In this document: piece by piece, positions 48,648 to 57,241 of the stretch
How positions within the stretch are numbered: the stretch's first letter is position 1
Layout of the letters: each line of letters opens with the position of its first letter
From: Eukaryota sp. TZLM1-RC
Taxonomy: Eukaryota > Metamonada: BaSk clade
Direction: 5' to 3'
DNA: 64,000 nt
NCBI GenBank assembly: GCA_040285825.1
Contig: JAUPSS010000014.1
Coordinates: forward strand, 252,337 to 316,336
Made by a program: the position numbers and the translations under genes
The notes under the pieces: model-generated
Told to the model about the DNA's origin: nothing
The model's database searches: none
What the model saw: the letters and a program-made list of their open reading frames with translations, nothing else

Positions 48648-49322
48648 ATGCACTTTCCTCTTCTTCTATCCACTTTTCTTGTACTCTGCCTAGGATACAA
48701 AGCATTTGATCACTCATTCTATCAGGGTGATGTTCAAAAATCTTCTTATGAATGCTTACGTCGTGAGGGGTACTCATATGGTGTCATTCAAGCTCAACGT
48801 CATCTCGGTCTAAATCCCTACTTCCCAGATAATTTTCGACGTGCTCGTGCAGCTGGTTTACCAATTGATATTTACATGTTTCCTGACAAACGCCAAGATG
48901 GTACAATCCAAGCCAGAACACTCGTGGAATGGTTAAAAAGTGAAAACGTGCTTACAAACCAGACAATTTTTGTTGATATAGAAGATACGAACCGTTTCCT
49001 TCCCACTGTTGAAGAAAATGTCAGATTTGTCCATGATATCGTGAATGAACTCAATCGTCTTCACAAGGGCTGTGGTAGATCATCCTGTGTGGGCATTTAC
49101 GCCTCGAAAGTGCAGTGGGATAATATCATGACTGGAAATACTGATTTCAAGGATTACCCTCTTTGGTACCCCCATTATGATATGAATCCTTCGTTTGATG
49201 ATTTTGTCTCTTTTGGTGGTTGGAATAAGGACATGGTGGTGATGAAACAGTTTAAAGGCACCACAAATGCCTGCAAGACTCAAATTGACTTGAATTATTA
49301 CGAAAAAAAGTGGTGGATGTAG
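48648..49322 (+). CDS. Secreted GH25 family lysozyme
   Basis: 224 residues from ATG 48648, chosen because it starts the signal peptide MHFPLLLSTFLVLCLGYKA; the frame is open further upstream but without ATG. GH25 enzymes are TIM-barrel muramidases that cleave peptidoglycan. Family features: FDHSFYQGD at the mature N-terminus (catalytic-site Asp region), YGVIQAQRHLGLNPYF, IDIYMFPDKRQDG, the DxE motif FVDIEDTN with the general acid Glu, VGIYASKVQWDNI, PLWYPHYDMNPSFDDF and a final IDLNYY. The length fits a single-domain enzyme as in Entamoeba and nematode lysozymes. A digestive or defensive role against bacteria is likely for a phagotroph. Family members move between kingdoms often, so transfer is possible. 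Confidence 0.9.
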   Translation: MHFPLLLSTFLVLCLGYKAFDHSFYQGDVQKSSYECLRREGYSYGVIQAQRHLGLNPYFPDNFRRARAAGLPIDIYMFPDKRQDGTIQARTLVEWLKSENVLTNQTIFVDIEDTNRFLPTVEENVRFVHDIVNELNRLHKGCGRSSCVGIYASKVQWDNIMTGNTDFKDYPLWYPHYDMNPSFDDFVSFGGWNKDMVVMKQFKGTTNACKTQIDLNYYEKKWWM

Positions 49323-50159
49323 ATAGTTAGCTCAATTTGTATTTGTTTATTTTTATTTGAATAAATCTGTTTATTGTTATAGTATTTTAATTTCGTATTT
49401 TAATTTCTGGGTGGTTTTTGAAGTTTTCCTTTATTTCATAACCTTGTCTGCACACAATACAATGTTACGTTAGTGAACTCAAATAATAAAACGTGATGAA
49501 GCGATGGTTAGTCTTTCTGACTTGAAATATTACTACTGAAGTTTCAATATGTTTCAATATTGATAATGTAGAAATATTGAACTACTAATGGTGACTAATT
49601 CTGTCATTTGATGATCTGTCAATCTCACTCAAAATTCATATTTCACATTTTCCTTTCACATTTTACTCACAGCCTTACAAAACAATGTCCTCTTCATAAG
49701 CTTCGTTTTTGTTTTGACAACTAAAATTTATTTTCAAACGCAAACAAAACAAATTAACAGAAACAAGAACTCATTATCCTCAAAACACGCATCAACATCA
49801 ACAAATCTCTTAAGTGCGCGATTTTCATACTCTATTATTATTTGTAACAGTGCTTTTGCTATCATTTCTGTAATTGCTTTAAGAATATTAAAAAAAATCT
49901 ATTGTGCCAGAAAGTAAAGTTCAATTCTTTTCCTGCTCTTTCTTTGATTAAACATCTGAAACCTTTGAGAAAATTAATACAAGATAAATAGACGTTGGAC
50001 AATTTTCACAGATTCACATCTGAGAAATGTTGAGGTGGTGATGAAGGCTTACAACTTGACTGAGAGGAAATGAGAGCTGTGCATGAACAAATTTATAAAT
50101 TAATTAACAAAATTACCAATTTGTTTCCCAAAATAGACAAACTTCCCCTTCTTCATACA
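49323..50159. other. Intergenic, no gene recognised
   Basis: AT-rich, with only domain-less short ORFs (for example 49714-49917). It holds the lysozyme 3' flank and MOB1 upstream region. Confidence 0.4.
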
Positions 50160-50823
50160 ATGCTGTTTGGCAAACACAACTCTACTTTCCAAGGTCCTTC
50201 TAAAAACCACAAAACTAGTAAGAGAGCTTATCTCTCAAGCCATGCAATGGTTCGTTAACCTTTCTTTTCACCAACTTCAGGCAACTATAGGGTCAGGGGA
50301 TTTGGCATCCGCTGTTAAACTTCCAGAGGGTGAAGACCATAATGAATGGGTAGCTGCTCACATTGTAGACTTTGTCTCCCAAATTCAAATGTTATATGCT
50401 ACTGTCCAAGAATTTTGCTCTCCAGAAACATGTCCAACAATGTCTGCTGGTACGGATTATCAGTATTACTGGGCAGATGGCGTGGCAGTGAAGAAACCAA
50501 TACAAGTCTCAGCACCAGAGTACGTTGACCTGCTCATGAGCTGGATCCAAACTCTTTTAGATGACGACGAACTCTTCCCTAACCAGGTAAATGTTCCTTT
50601 CCCAAAGCGGTTCAAAAAGATATCCAAGCAAGTTTTCAAACGCCTTTTCAGAGTATATGCCCACTTATACCATCATCATTCGGATTCACTCTCCGCACTA
50701 GGTATCATTCAACATGTAAATACGTCGTTTAAGCACTTTGTTTTGTTTTGCAGGGAGATGGAACTCGTTGAGGAAAAGGAATTTGGTCCTTTACATAGCT
50801 TAATTAATGAATTGATTGTATAA
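50160..50823 (+). CDS. MOB1: MOB1 kinase activator (spliced)
   Basis: The 210-residue protein is obtained from ATG 50160 by joining 50160-50249 (30 codons) to 50281-50823. MOB1 binds and activates NDR/LATS-type kinases in Hippo and mitotic-exit signalling. The join gives SSHAM then ATIGSGDLASAVKLPEGED, matching the HAEATLGSGNL-type start of MOB1 in position. Further family motifs: NEWVAAHIVDFVSQIQMLY, FCSPETCPTMSAG with the Zn-binding Cys pair, YYWADG, VNVPFPKRF, FKRLFRVYAHLYHHH with the Zn-binding His residues, and LNTSFKHFV-like VNTSFKHFVLF. An unspliced reading would start in another frame with residues unlike any MOB1. The length equals other MOB1 proteins (about 210-220). Confidence 0.92.
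50250..50280 (+). other. Predicted 31-nt spliceosomal intron in MOB1
   Basis: Starts GTTCGTTAAC and ends CCAACTTCAG, with a pyrimidine-rich middle (CTTTCTTTTC). TTAAC near the 5' end could serve as branch site. It falls at a codon boundary (phase 0), and the join exactly restores the conserved MOB1 N-terminal sequence. Confidence 0.88.
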
Positions 50824-51261
50824 AGGTAAAGTCTTTTAGGATGTTTTGCATAGTGAGGGTTGAGTTTCAATATGACATTATGATAAGGTCATTTGCTAAG
50901 CAACATGCATTCAGATGTTCTAATAATCTATCCAAATAGACAAGTCAGCATCAACAGAATATCAATTATTTTTCATTAAGTTTAATTGTATGAAGAAATA
51001 GAGTGCTTAGGGACACCCAAAATGCATTGTGTAATAGCTGAAATACGTTGTTGACATAATATTGAAAAGATGTAAACTTATAGCTAATCTTAAGTTCTCT
51101 CAAAACTGAACTGCCTGACGGTCATGACAACCATATTGTCCAGAATGAAGTGTTGAGATTTCCAGATTTTACTGAGAGTCTTAATCTGATTACGGTAGAG
51201 GTTGAACAATTTTTCCCGATTTTAAACTCAACTTTGAAGACAGTTCTGTAGGTCTGTTGCA
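50824..51261. other. Intergenic, no gene recognised
   Basis: AT-rich spacer between MOB1 and the AAA-fold gene, no ORF or RNA gene seen. Confidence 0.4.
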
Positions 51262-53301
51262 ATGTCACCATGCCAAGTGACATTGGTATTGCCCCAAGAC
51301 GATCAGGTTAATACTGGACGATGTCACCTTTCCTCCACCATTATGCGTTCATTGGGTCTTCATCCTGGAGATGCTGTTATGTTTGATACAAGTTCAACAC
51401 GCATTTTCTGTAGTGCGTGGCCTTCCATCAACAAGTCTTCAACATTCTGTTCCGTCGATCCATCTGTCTTCATCTCCTCTCAAATCATTTCCTCTCCCTC
51501 CATATCACACACTCCTGCTACTGTCTCCAAACTCCATGCAGCCGAGCTTAAGGAGGTGACCATTCGTATCCGCAACCTTCACCATCCAGCCACTAACAAC
51601 CAACTCTCAATGCTAAAGAGATTTCTCCTTAACCGTTACCTCGTCTCCAATGCTTGCATCACCACCCCTCTTGGCCAAGGCGTTGTTCTTCCATTTGACC
51701 AGCCGTCCACTGCCGGGAAGGTGGTTAAAACTACCCACTTGAGTGTTGTGCAAGATGAAAGCTCTCCAAGTGGTGTATTCAATGCTAAATGCAATAATCT
51801 GGTTTTAACGAAAAACCACTCCCCATTGTCCACAGTACTGAATTCCAAATTCAAAACTGTTTTGTTACGCCCCAGTTTAGTAGAATATACTCATAATTTT
51901 AATAATGATTTAAAAAACAAATATGAAAATCCACATTGTTTGTTGATTAATTCTTTGCACAGTGATCATGAAACCTTGGGGAATATTTCAAAATTTGCTG
52001 AGGAATGTAGAGCTCAGTTGGTGTCACTTAAAGCTCATGACATTTCTTTTGACAAGTTGACAAGTGTTGATGAGTTCCATCCCAAAATTTTTGTTTTGTC
52101 AGATGTAGACACTGCCAGTCATCAGCAACTAGATCAATTATGTACAGTTATAAACTCCCTACCTCCCCAATCAAAATATCTGTTGATTGCAATCACGTCA
52201 CGTCAGCATTTCCATCGTCAGTTTTCTTCATTGTGCTCTTCATTTTCCACCAGCACTCCGGCCACTACTTCACGGTCAGATTTGATAAGGGAAAAAGTTC
52301 AAAAGTACGGGTCAAAAATAGCTGATGATGTCAACATTCGTGAAATATCTCTATTGTGTTTTGGATTAGATTCAAATGAAATTTCTCTTGTTTTTTCCAT
52401 AATTGATTCAAATCTTGCTCAATGTTCATCAATAAGAAGAATCTATCAATCAGATTTTGTCAAAGCAATCAATCAAATCAAGGAAGATCAATCACAATCA
52501 CGTTATTTGACACGTATTGATTGTAATCACCTTCCCAATCTGGAAGAAGTCGTTGGTTTGGAAGAAGTTAAAATGGTATTTAAAGATTTAATAGAATTAC
52601 CTCTTAATTTCCCTTCTTTATATAAGGCAAATAAAGTTGTTCAAACATTGTTGTTGACCGCTTTACCAAACTCTGGTTGCCGTTTTCTTGCTCAATCATT
52701 TGCCAAATCAATCAATTTTGATTTTTACACTCTTAATCCTTCTTTCAACAATGATTTGCAAGACTTTTGTCGTATCGTTTCTTATTCTTTCAGCTTATTT
52801 TGCAAAAAATCGAATTCACTTTTATTTATTGAGAATATTGACCAATTTGATTGTGTTTCTAATAGAGTTTTGAACAGCATAATTGATGGAATTAAGCTTG
52901 TTAAGCAATCATTTAAATCAAATTTAATTGTCATCATGACGTCATCCAATCCAGATTTGATTGATTTTGGTCTATTCAGAATGATTGATGAAGTTTTGTT
53001 TGTTCATCCACCTGATGCAAAGGAACGAGAGTCTTTAATCAAAAAATATCTATCAAAATTTCCTAAATTAAATAGTCAAATTAATCCAAAATTATTAGCT
53101 GAAGAAAGTTCTTTGATAACTTCTGGAAATTTAAAAAATTGTGTTGAACAGGTAGTTTTGAATAGTAAAAAAGATATTTCTTTGATTAATAATGCTGACT
53201 TTGTAAGATCTTTTAGTCGTTGTTCTCAATATTCATCAACAGAATTAACAAAATTGGCTGAATTCATGGATAGATTTCATGATGGTGCTGGTCTTCGTTA
53301 G
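51262..53301 (+). CDS. AAA-fold protein with degenerate ATP-binding sites (PEX6/CDC48-like)
   Basis: 679 residues. The N-terminal ~150 residues resemble the double-psi barrel of CDC48/PEX-type AAA proteins (CHLSSTIMRSLGLHPGDAVMF). A first AAA-like region (about 200-390) has no Walker A. A second (about 425-640) begins LEEVVGLEEVKMVFKDLIELP, the typical start of a PEX6/CDC48 D2 domain. The P-loop position, however, reads LLTALPNSGCRFLAQ with no GKT, and Walker B reads LLFIENIDQF where LLFxDExD is expected. The sensor/second region (IVIMTSSNPDLIDFGLFR, where active enzymes have ATNRPDxIDxALxRPGR) lacks the terminal arginines. It therefore looks catalytically dead yet keeps a long intact frame. 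A partner of an active AAA subunit is a possibility. PEX1/PEX6, SPATA5/AFG2 and NVL ancestry cannot be separated here. Confidence 0.65.
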   Translation: MSPCQVTLVLPQDDQVNTGRCHLSSTIMRSLGLHPGDAVMFDTSSTRIFCSAWPSINKSSTFCSVDPSVFISSQIISSPSISHTPATVSKLHAAELKEVTIRIRNLHHPATNNQLSMLKRFLLNRYLVSNACITTPLGQGVVLPFDQPSTAGKVVKTTHLSVVQDESSPSGVFNAKCNNLVLTKNHSPLSTVLNSKFKTVLLRPSLVEYTHNFNNDLKNKYENPHCLLINSLHSDHETLGNISKFAEECRAQLVSLKAHDISFDKLTSVDEFHPKIFVLSDVDTASHQQLDQLCTVINSLPPQSKYLLIAITSRQHFHRQFSSLCSSFSTSTPATTSRSDLIREKVQKYGSKIADDVNIREISLLCFGLDSNEISLVFSIIDSNLAQCSSIRRIYQSDFVKAINQIKEDQSQSRYLTRIDCNHLPNLEEVVGLEEVKMVFKDLIELPLNFPSLYKANKVVQTLLLTALPNSGCRFLAQSFAKSINFDFYTLNPSFNNDLQDFCRIVSYSFSLFCKKSNSLLFIENIDQFDCVSNRVLNSIIDGIKLVKQSFKSNLIVIMTSSNPDLIDFGLFRMIDEVLFVHPPDAKERESLIKKYLSKFPKLNSQINPKLLAEESSLITSGNLKNCVEQVVLNSKKDISLINNADFVRSFSRCSQYSSTELTKLAEFMDRFHDGAGLR

Positions 53302-53626
53302 TTTTTAATCATTGTTTTGTTGAGCAATAAATGTATTATATCGTTCATATTGTTTTTAAGTTTCAAGTAATAACTATAGTTTTATACCCAAACTGGTGAG
53401 TTGATATATTTTGTTTTCGAAGCTCTACTATTCACAGCAATAGTGCTGCTCTCAATGATAGAAATTTGACATTTAAATCCTATCATATGTTTAGGTAGTT
53501 GGATTAAAAGTGACGAAATTATTTACTATGCAGATCGAATTAGTTTTCTTTGCAGATACCTTAGCTAAATAGAGTTAAAACTAATTGAACTGATGATGTT
53601 CATTGATATTTCCAAGAATTAAAATT
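53302..53626. other. Intergenic, no gene recognised
   Basis: AT-rich spacer between the AAA-fold gene and the LINE cluster. Confidence 0.4.
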
Positions 53627-53641
53627 AAATATTACTTTATG

Positions 53642-54225
53642 GTATTATTTTATGGCACAAACTGCAAGAATATCGTGTATCAAAGAGCCTCTGCTGAAGG
53701 AAACACTTTCTCTGAATAATTTTAGTTCTGATGATAGAGTTGATGTATACTGTGATTGGATTGATAATTCTGAAGCTATTGTTGACTTTGTCTCTGGTAA
53801 TGTTGCAAATGATACTGTGGTTCACAGAAGAAAACTTAATCCTGTGAGTGCACTTGATTTTAAAGCAAAAGAAAAACACAGAAAATATGATAAAGATAAT
53901 GAAGAGGCTAATGCTGATAGAAATACACAGCTGGTTTTATTGCTTTCCCATTTTCGATAGATGGAAGAATATCAGATGAAGCAGAAACTTTTTTGAATGA
54001 TTTCCAAAAAATGGTTCAAGAAAAAACAATGAAAACATTTGATATTTGTTTATGGCGTTCACGGATTCAATTTGCCATTATTAATAGATTACCTCAGTTT
54101 TTCAATCGAATAAGAGAAGCTTTAGCTAGACAGCAAGCAGATCAAGATTTTGTAGAGGAAATCTTGGTTCAATGATATTCGTCCCATTAGTTATGAATTA
54201 ATTTAATTAAGTTTGCATGTTCAAT
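53642..54225 (+). mobile_element. 5'-truncated LINE, family B, with 15-bp TSD
   Basis: Covers the endonuclease core to the 3' end. The frame is open at 53652-53960, broken by a lost base near 53938, and resumed at 53993-54175 to FVEEILVQ. The flanking repeat AAATATTA(C/A)TTTATG at 53627-53641 and 54226-54240 differs at one base. The right-hand repeat directly adjoins LINE C. Confidence 0.85.
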
Positions 54226-54335
54226 AAATATTAATTTATGCTTATATCGATGACATTTCTATTATTGGTCCCTTTGAGAGCATTTGTAGGGTTTCTGAAG
54301 GCATTGCTGCGAACTACAAAGACATTGGATTAGCC

Positions 54336-54863
54336 TTGAATCCAACTAAATGTCCCTTGATTGGAAGAACAAAACAATTTTTATTGATTGAGCACCATCA
54401 AAATGATGGTGCTCAGATTTCCTTTATTAATTATGACCAACAAACGTTCAAGTTTCTTGGATGTTGGTTAGGTAATTTGGATGAAATTTATTCCCAGTTG
54501 AACAATTTATTGGAGACTTTTGATAAGGATCTTAGTTTTATTGTTGAATGTGATATTGAAAAACACGTCAAATTTTTTATTTTAAAAATTTGTTATTCTG
54601 GAAAAATCACTCATATTTTGAGGTCAACTCCACCTTCAGTGTATCTTGATTTTTGCAGATCTTTCAACAAAGTTCGTGTCAAATCTCCTTCTTCTTTATT
54701 GGAAATAAATGAGTCTTTAATTCGAAGTCATGTATTTTGTTCTGCTAAATTGGGTGGAATTCGTTTCACTAAATCTTCAATTTTATGTAAAGCAGCTTTT
54801 TTCGGAGGTGGAAAAATCTTATATTTGAATTTTTCCAAAGCTTCCCTTATGTTGTTCATCTGA
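54336..54863 (+). pseudogene. LINE C reverse transcriptase thumb fragment
   Basis: 175 codons following the YIDD box: LNPTKCPLIGRTKQF, FKFLGCWLGNLDEIYSQL (the conserved primer-grip region), HVKFFILKICYSGKITHILR and GGIRFTKSSILCKAAFFGG. The same order is seen after YMDD in family B. The frame is lost near 54860. Confidence 0.7.
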
Positions 54864-55061
54864 TCCATGATGAATCGAATTTTCATTTAAATCAACTTCA
54901 ATTTGAATTAGATAATTTGCCCAGTGATATCTGGATTCAGTGTTTTACTCAAATTGTACAAGAAATTCCCACCCGATCTCTTCCAAATTTACGTTTTTGC
55001 CTGAAAAAGCTTCAGCACCGTCTGGTTAAATAATATGAAGGCTTGGATTACGAAGTAAGAT

Positions 55062-55670
55062 TTGGCTTGGGCAAAATTGAAAATCCCACTTTCGGAAATT
55101 TATTTAAAGGACGTTCGTGATAGTTCTGCTACTGCTTTTGTAACGCAAATTTCTTATGTATATGGATTTTTGTTAGAAAACAATGAGTGGCTTTTAAACA
55201 TGCGTTTTCGTTTTTTTCTGTGGCCAAACAATTTGCCTAATCATTTGACATGTAAATGTGGTAAACCTCTTTTGTTTACTCATTTTTTGAACTGTAAGCA
55301 GTTTATTACATTTAAAAGTAAAGTACATAATAACGTCAGGGACCAAATTTATGTAATGTGCAAATCATATCGAGTAGATTCCTTTTTAGAGCCTTTGTTA
55401 TCAAAATTAATTCTTGATGACCCCAATATTGTTAGTATGCGCTACACCAGAGCTTCTATGGGTTTGACAAGTGGTGATCTGGTTGTTCGCGGCTTAAATG
55501 GTAGTTTTACTATTTTAGACGCCATGTCCATTGACACTTGTAATTCTTCTAACGAACATTTCATTAACTCGGATGTAAATAATCCTCTTCTTGCAGGCGA
55601 AAAATATAAAATTGCTAAATATGCGCAACCCATTTCCTCAGTGAATGAAAATTCTCATGTCCAATATTGA
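55062..55670 (+). pseudogene. LINE C knuckle-endonuclease fragment
   Basis: 202 codons, opened without a genuine start. LENNEWLLNMRFRFFLWPNN precedes the knuckle CKCGKPLLFTHFLNC, then KVHNNVRDQIYVMCKSYRVD and the endonuclease core GDLVVRGLNGSFTILDAMSID. Interrupted at the solo LTR (55668). Confidence 0.72.
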
Positions 55671-55810
55671 TGCCGTTAAGCAGAAATACCAAAGAAGTAA
55701 AGAGAGAAAAAAGAACTTTATTAATAGAAATACTTGTTCTTGAACAAGTGCCACATCATCATGTGAATTTCTCATCTGTCTACCAAGTTAGTTTATCAGT
55801 AACAACAACA
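55668..55810 (-). mobile_element. Solo LTR (143 bp) inside LINE C
   Basis: Nearly identical to the left LTR of the gag-only element at 15722-15864 (TGATGCCGTTA... to ...ACAACAACA on the plus strand; sense strand minus). Flanks read ATAT before and TTAT after, an imperfect 4-bp duplication. The interrupted LINE C sequence continues on both sides. Confidence 0.88.
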
Positions 55811-56129
55811 TTATAATTTATGTCCCTTTGTTTTTTTTGCTTGGATCTCTAGGTAAGGCTGCTATGGCTTTCCTGGAGGATTTTGTTGTAGTTGTGAAGA
55901 AAAGGACTGGAAGAATTTTCAATCGTGTTTACTGGCAAAACAGGATTGTATTTTCTATTTTAAAGGAAATGGTTAAACTGATTTCTGATTCACTCTCTTC
56001 TTTTGAGAAATTTTCTGAATCTTAAGCAATTAATTGTTTTAAAGTAGGGGAGACAGATTTTGAGGATGTGGAGCTTTAGTTGTGTATTTTATGTTTTCAT
56101 ATTTGTTGTTGGATAAAAAGAATTTGTTT

Positions 56130-56580
56130 GATCTCTATTTCTATCAGTATAAGCTTCCTCAATATTTTTGTCATATTTTCAATGTTTTTCTTTCGCTTTA
56201 TATTAAGGAGCCTCTACAGGATTTTCCTTCTTTGAACCAAAATTGTATTTACAACATTTCAGGAAACAAAATAAAACAACTTCAGAGTTACCAATCCAAA
56301 AGCTGTAAATATCACCTCTGTCATCAGAACCAATTATTTCATGGAAAGGATTTTTTCGCAGAGACGTATTGATACACAAGACTCTTGGATTTCTGACCTC
56401 ATTTAAAACATTGTTTGCTACAGCAACATGTAATGAAGAACCAGAAGTTGTCAATATAGGAAAATTAGAACATGACAAAAGGTGAGCCGGGATCAATACA
56501 AACAAATAGAGTGTTCTTGTTTTAAAAGTTGGTGAATTAGTATATTTAGATGAAACCTCATTTTTGTTACAAACCAGTTC
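56130..56580 (-). mobile_element. Old, decayed LINE family B fragment
   Basis: The minus strand retains endonuclease-core and knuckle-region similarity (SDDRGDIYSFWIGNSEV) with many substitutions and indels, comparable to the 27.4-28.1 kb copy. Its 3' part is missing, possibly removed when LINE C arrived. Confidence 0.65.
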
Positions 56581-56700
56581 AACAAAATTAGTTTATGAAC
56601 CTGCCAAACTCATTATCCAAACTACTATAAAACCTTATAAAAAATATGATATTCTAAACTTTTGCTGAAACTTTGCTTGAATCATCACGCAATTCTCCGA

Positions 56701-56759
56701 ATGAATCCCTTAAAATGTGACTTATTTTCCAAAATCAAAAGTGAGTTGAATGGCGACAA
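56701..56759 (+). pseudogene. 5' part of an ORF interrupted by the Ty3 element
   Basis: ATG 56701 starts a frame (MNPLKCDLFSKIKSELNGD) that runs to the insertion site. If the element and one copy of the ACAA duplication are removed, it continues in frame from 63834 (KKEFDFHQNFVEYRKP..., VLALILEVP) to a stop near 63985. No family recognised. The continuous frame across the empty site suggests a disrupted host gene, perhaps with an intron in the right part. Confidence 0.45.
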
Positions 56760-56923
56760 TGTTGGCGCCCTAAGGCTTTTATAATATGAATAGAAAATAA
56801 ATTATCTTTATCTCAACCACTTTTGCAACCTAAGGCAACAATAATTATTGGCCGTATTAGGTTATAGGTATACCGTTTACACAACTCACAGCTATCAAAC
56901 AGAGGATATCTTCAGCGGATATC

Positions 56924-57241
56924 ATGTCAGTCTCTCCTCGCCAGGACACTGACTCCAGCCAAATTTTTTACATTAGACAGATGCAACAGTACGATAGAGA
57001 TGCTTCGAGCATATATACAACAACAGCAGGGACTGAAGAGTCAAATAAAGAAGAGGACTCGGGCTCGAGACCACCCTCCGCCCCTCCTCATGAGAAAGAA
57101 ATGGAACCAGGCACGGAACCACCTCCCGCCTCTTCCAAATCAAAAACAATGGAACCAGGCACGGAACCACCTCCCGCCTCTTCCATGTCCAACAAACCAG
57201 ATAAGGTTTCAGGAACGGGACCACCCCCCCTCCCCACCTAA
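56924..57241 (+). CDS. Probable N-terminus of gag in a shifted frame
   Basis: First ATG after the 5' LTR. Encodes 105 residues rich in Ser, Glu and Pro with a 16-residue repeat (MEPGTEPPPASS, twice), then stops 11 bp after a C7 run at 57224-57230. The main frame overlaps it from 57000, but its sequence there is an odd Arg/Pro-rich read of the same repeats. Moving +1 at the C-run would join the two into one protein of about 2235 residues. Either programmed frameshifting, a real indel, or a homopolymer sequencing error could explain this. Confidence 0.5.
   Translation: MSVSPRQDTDSSQIFYIRQMQQYDRDASSIYTTTAGTEESNKEEDSGSRPPSAPPHEKEMEPGTEPPPASSKSKTMEPGTEPPPASSMSNKPDKVSGTGPPPLPT

Larger units (their letters stand above)
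54237..56110 (+). mobile_element. LINE family C copy carrying a solo LTR
   Basis: Starts exactly at the reverse transcriptase active site (YAYIDDISIIGP) and extends through thumb, knuckle (CKCGKPLLFTHFLNC), endonuclease core (SGDLVVRGLNGSFTILDAMS) and 3' end (TTGGATAAA, near 56110). Frame breaks occur near 54860 and 55040. It is split at 55668-55810 by a solo LTR; the sequence resumes with GKAAMAFLEDFVVVV as in the copy at 28780-29460. The left boundary coincides with the target duplication of LINE B. Confidence 0.85.
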
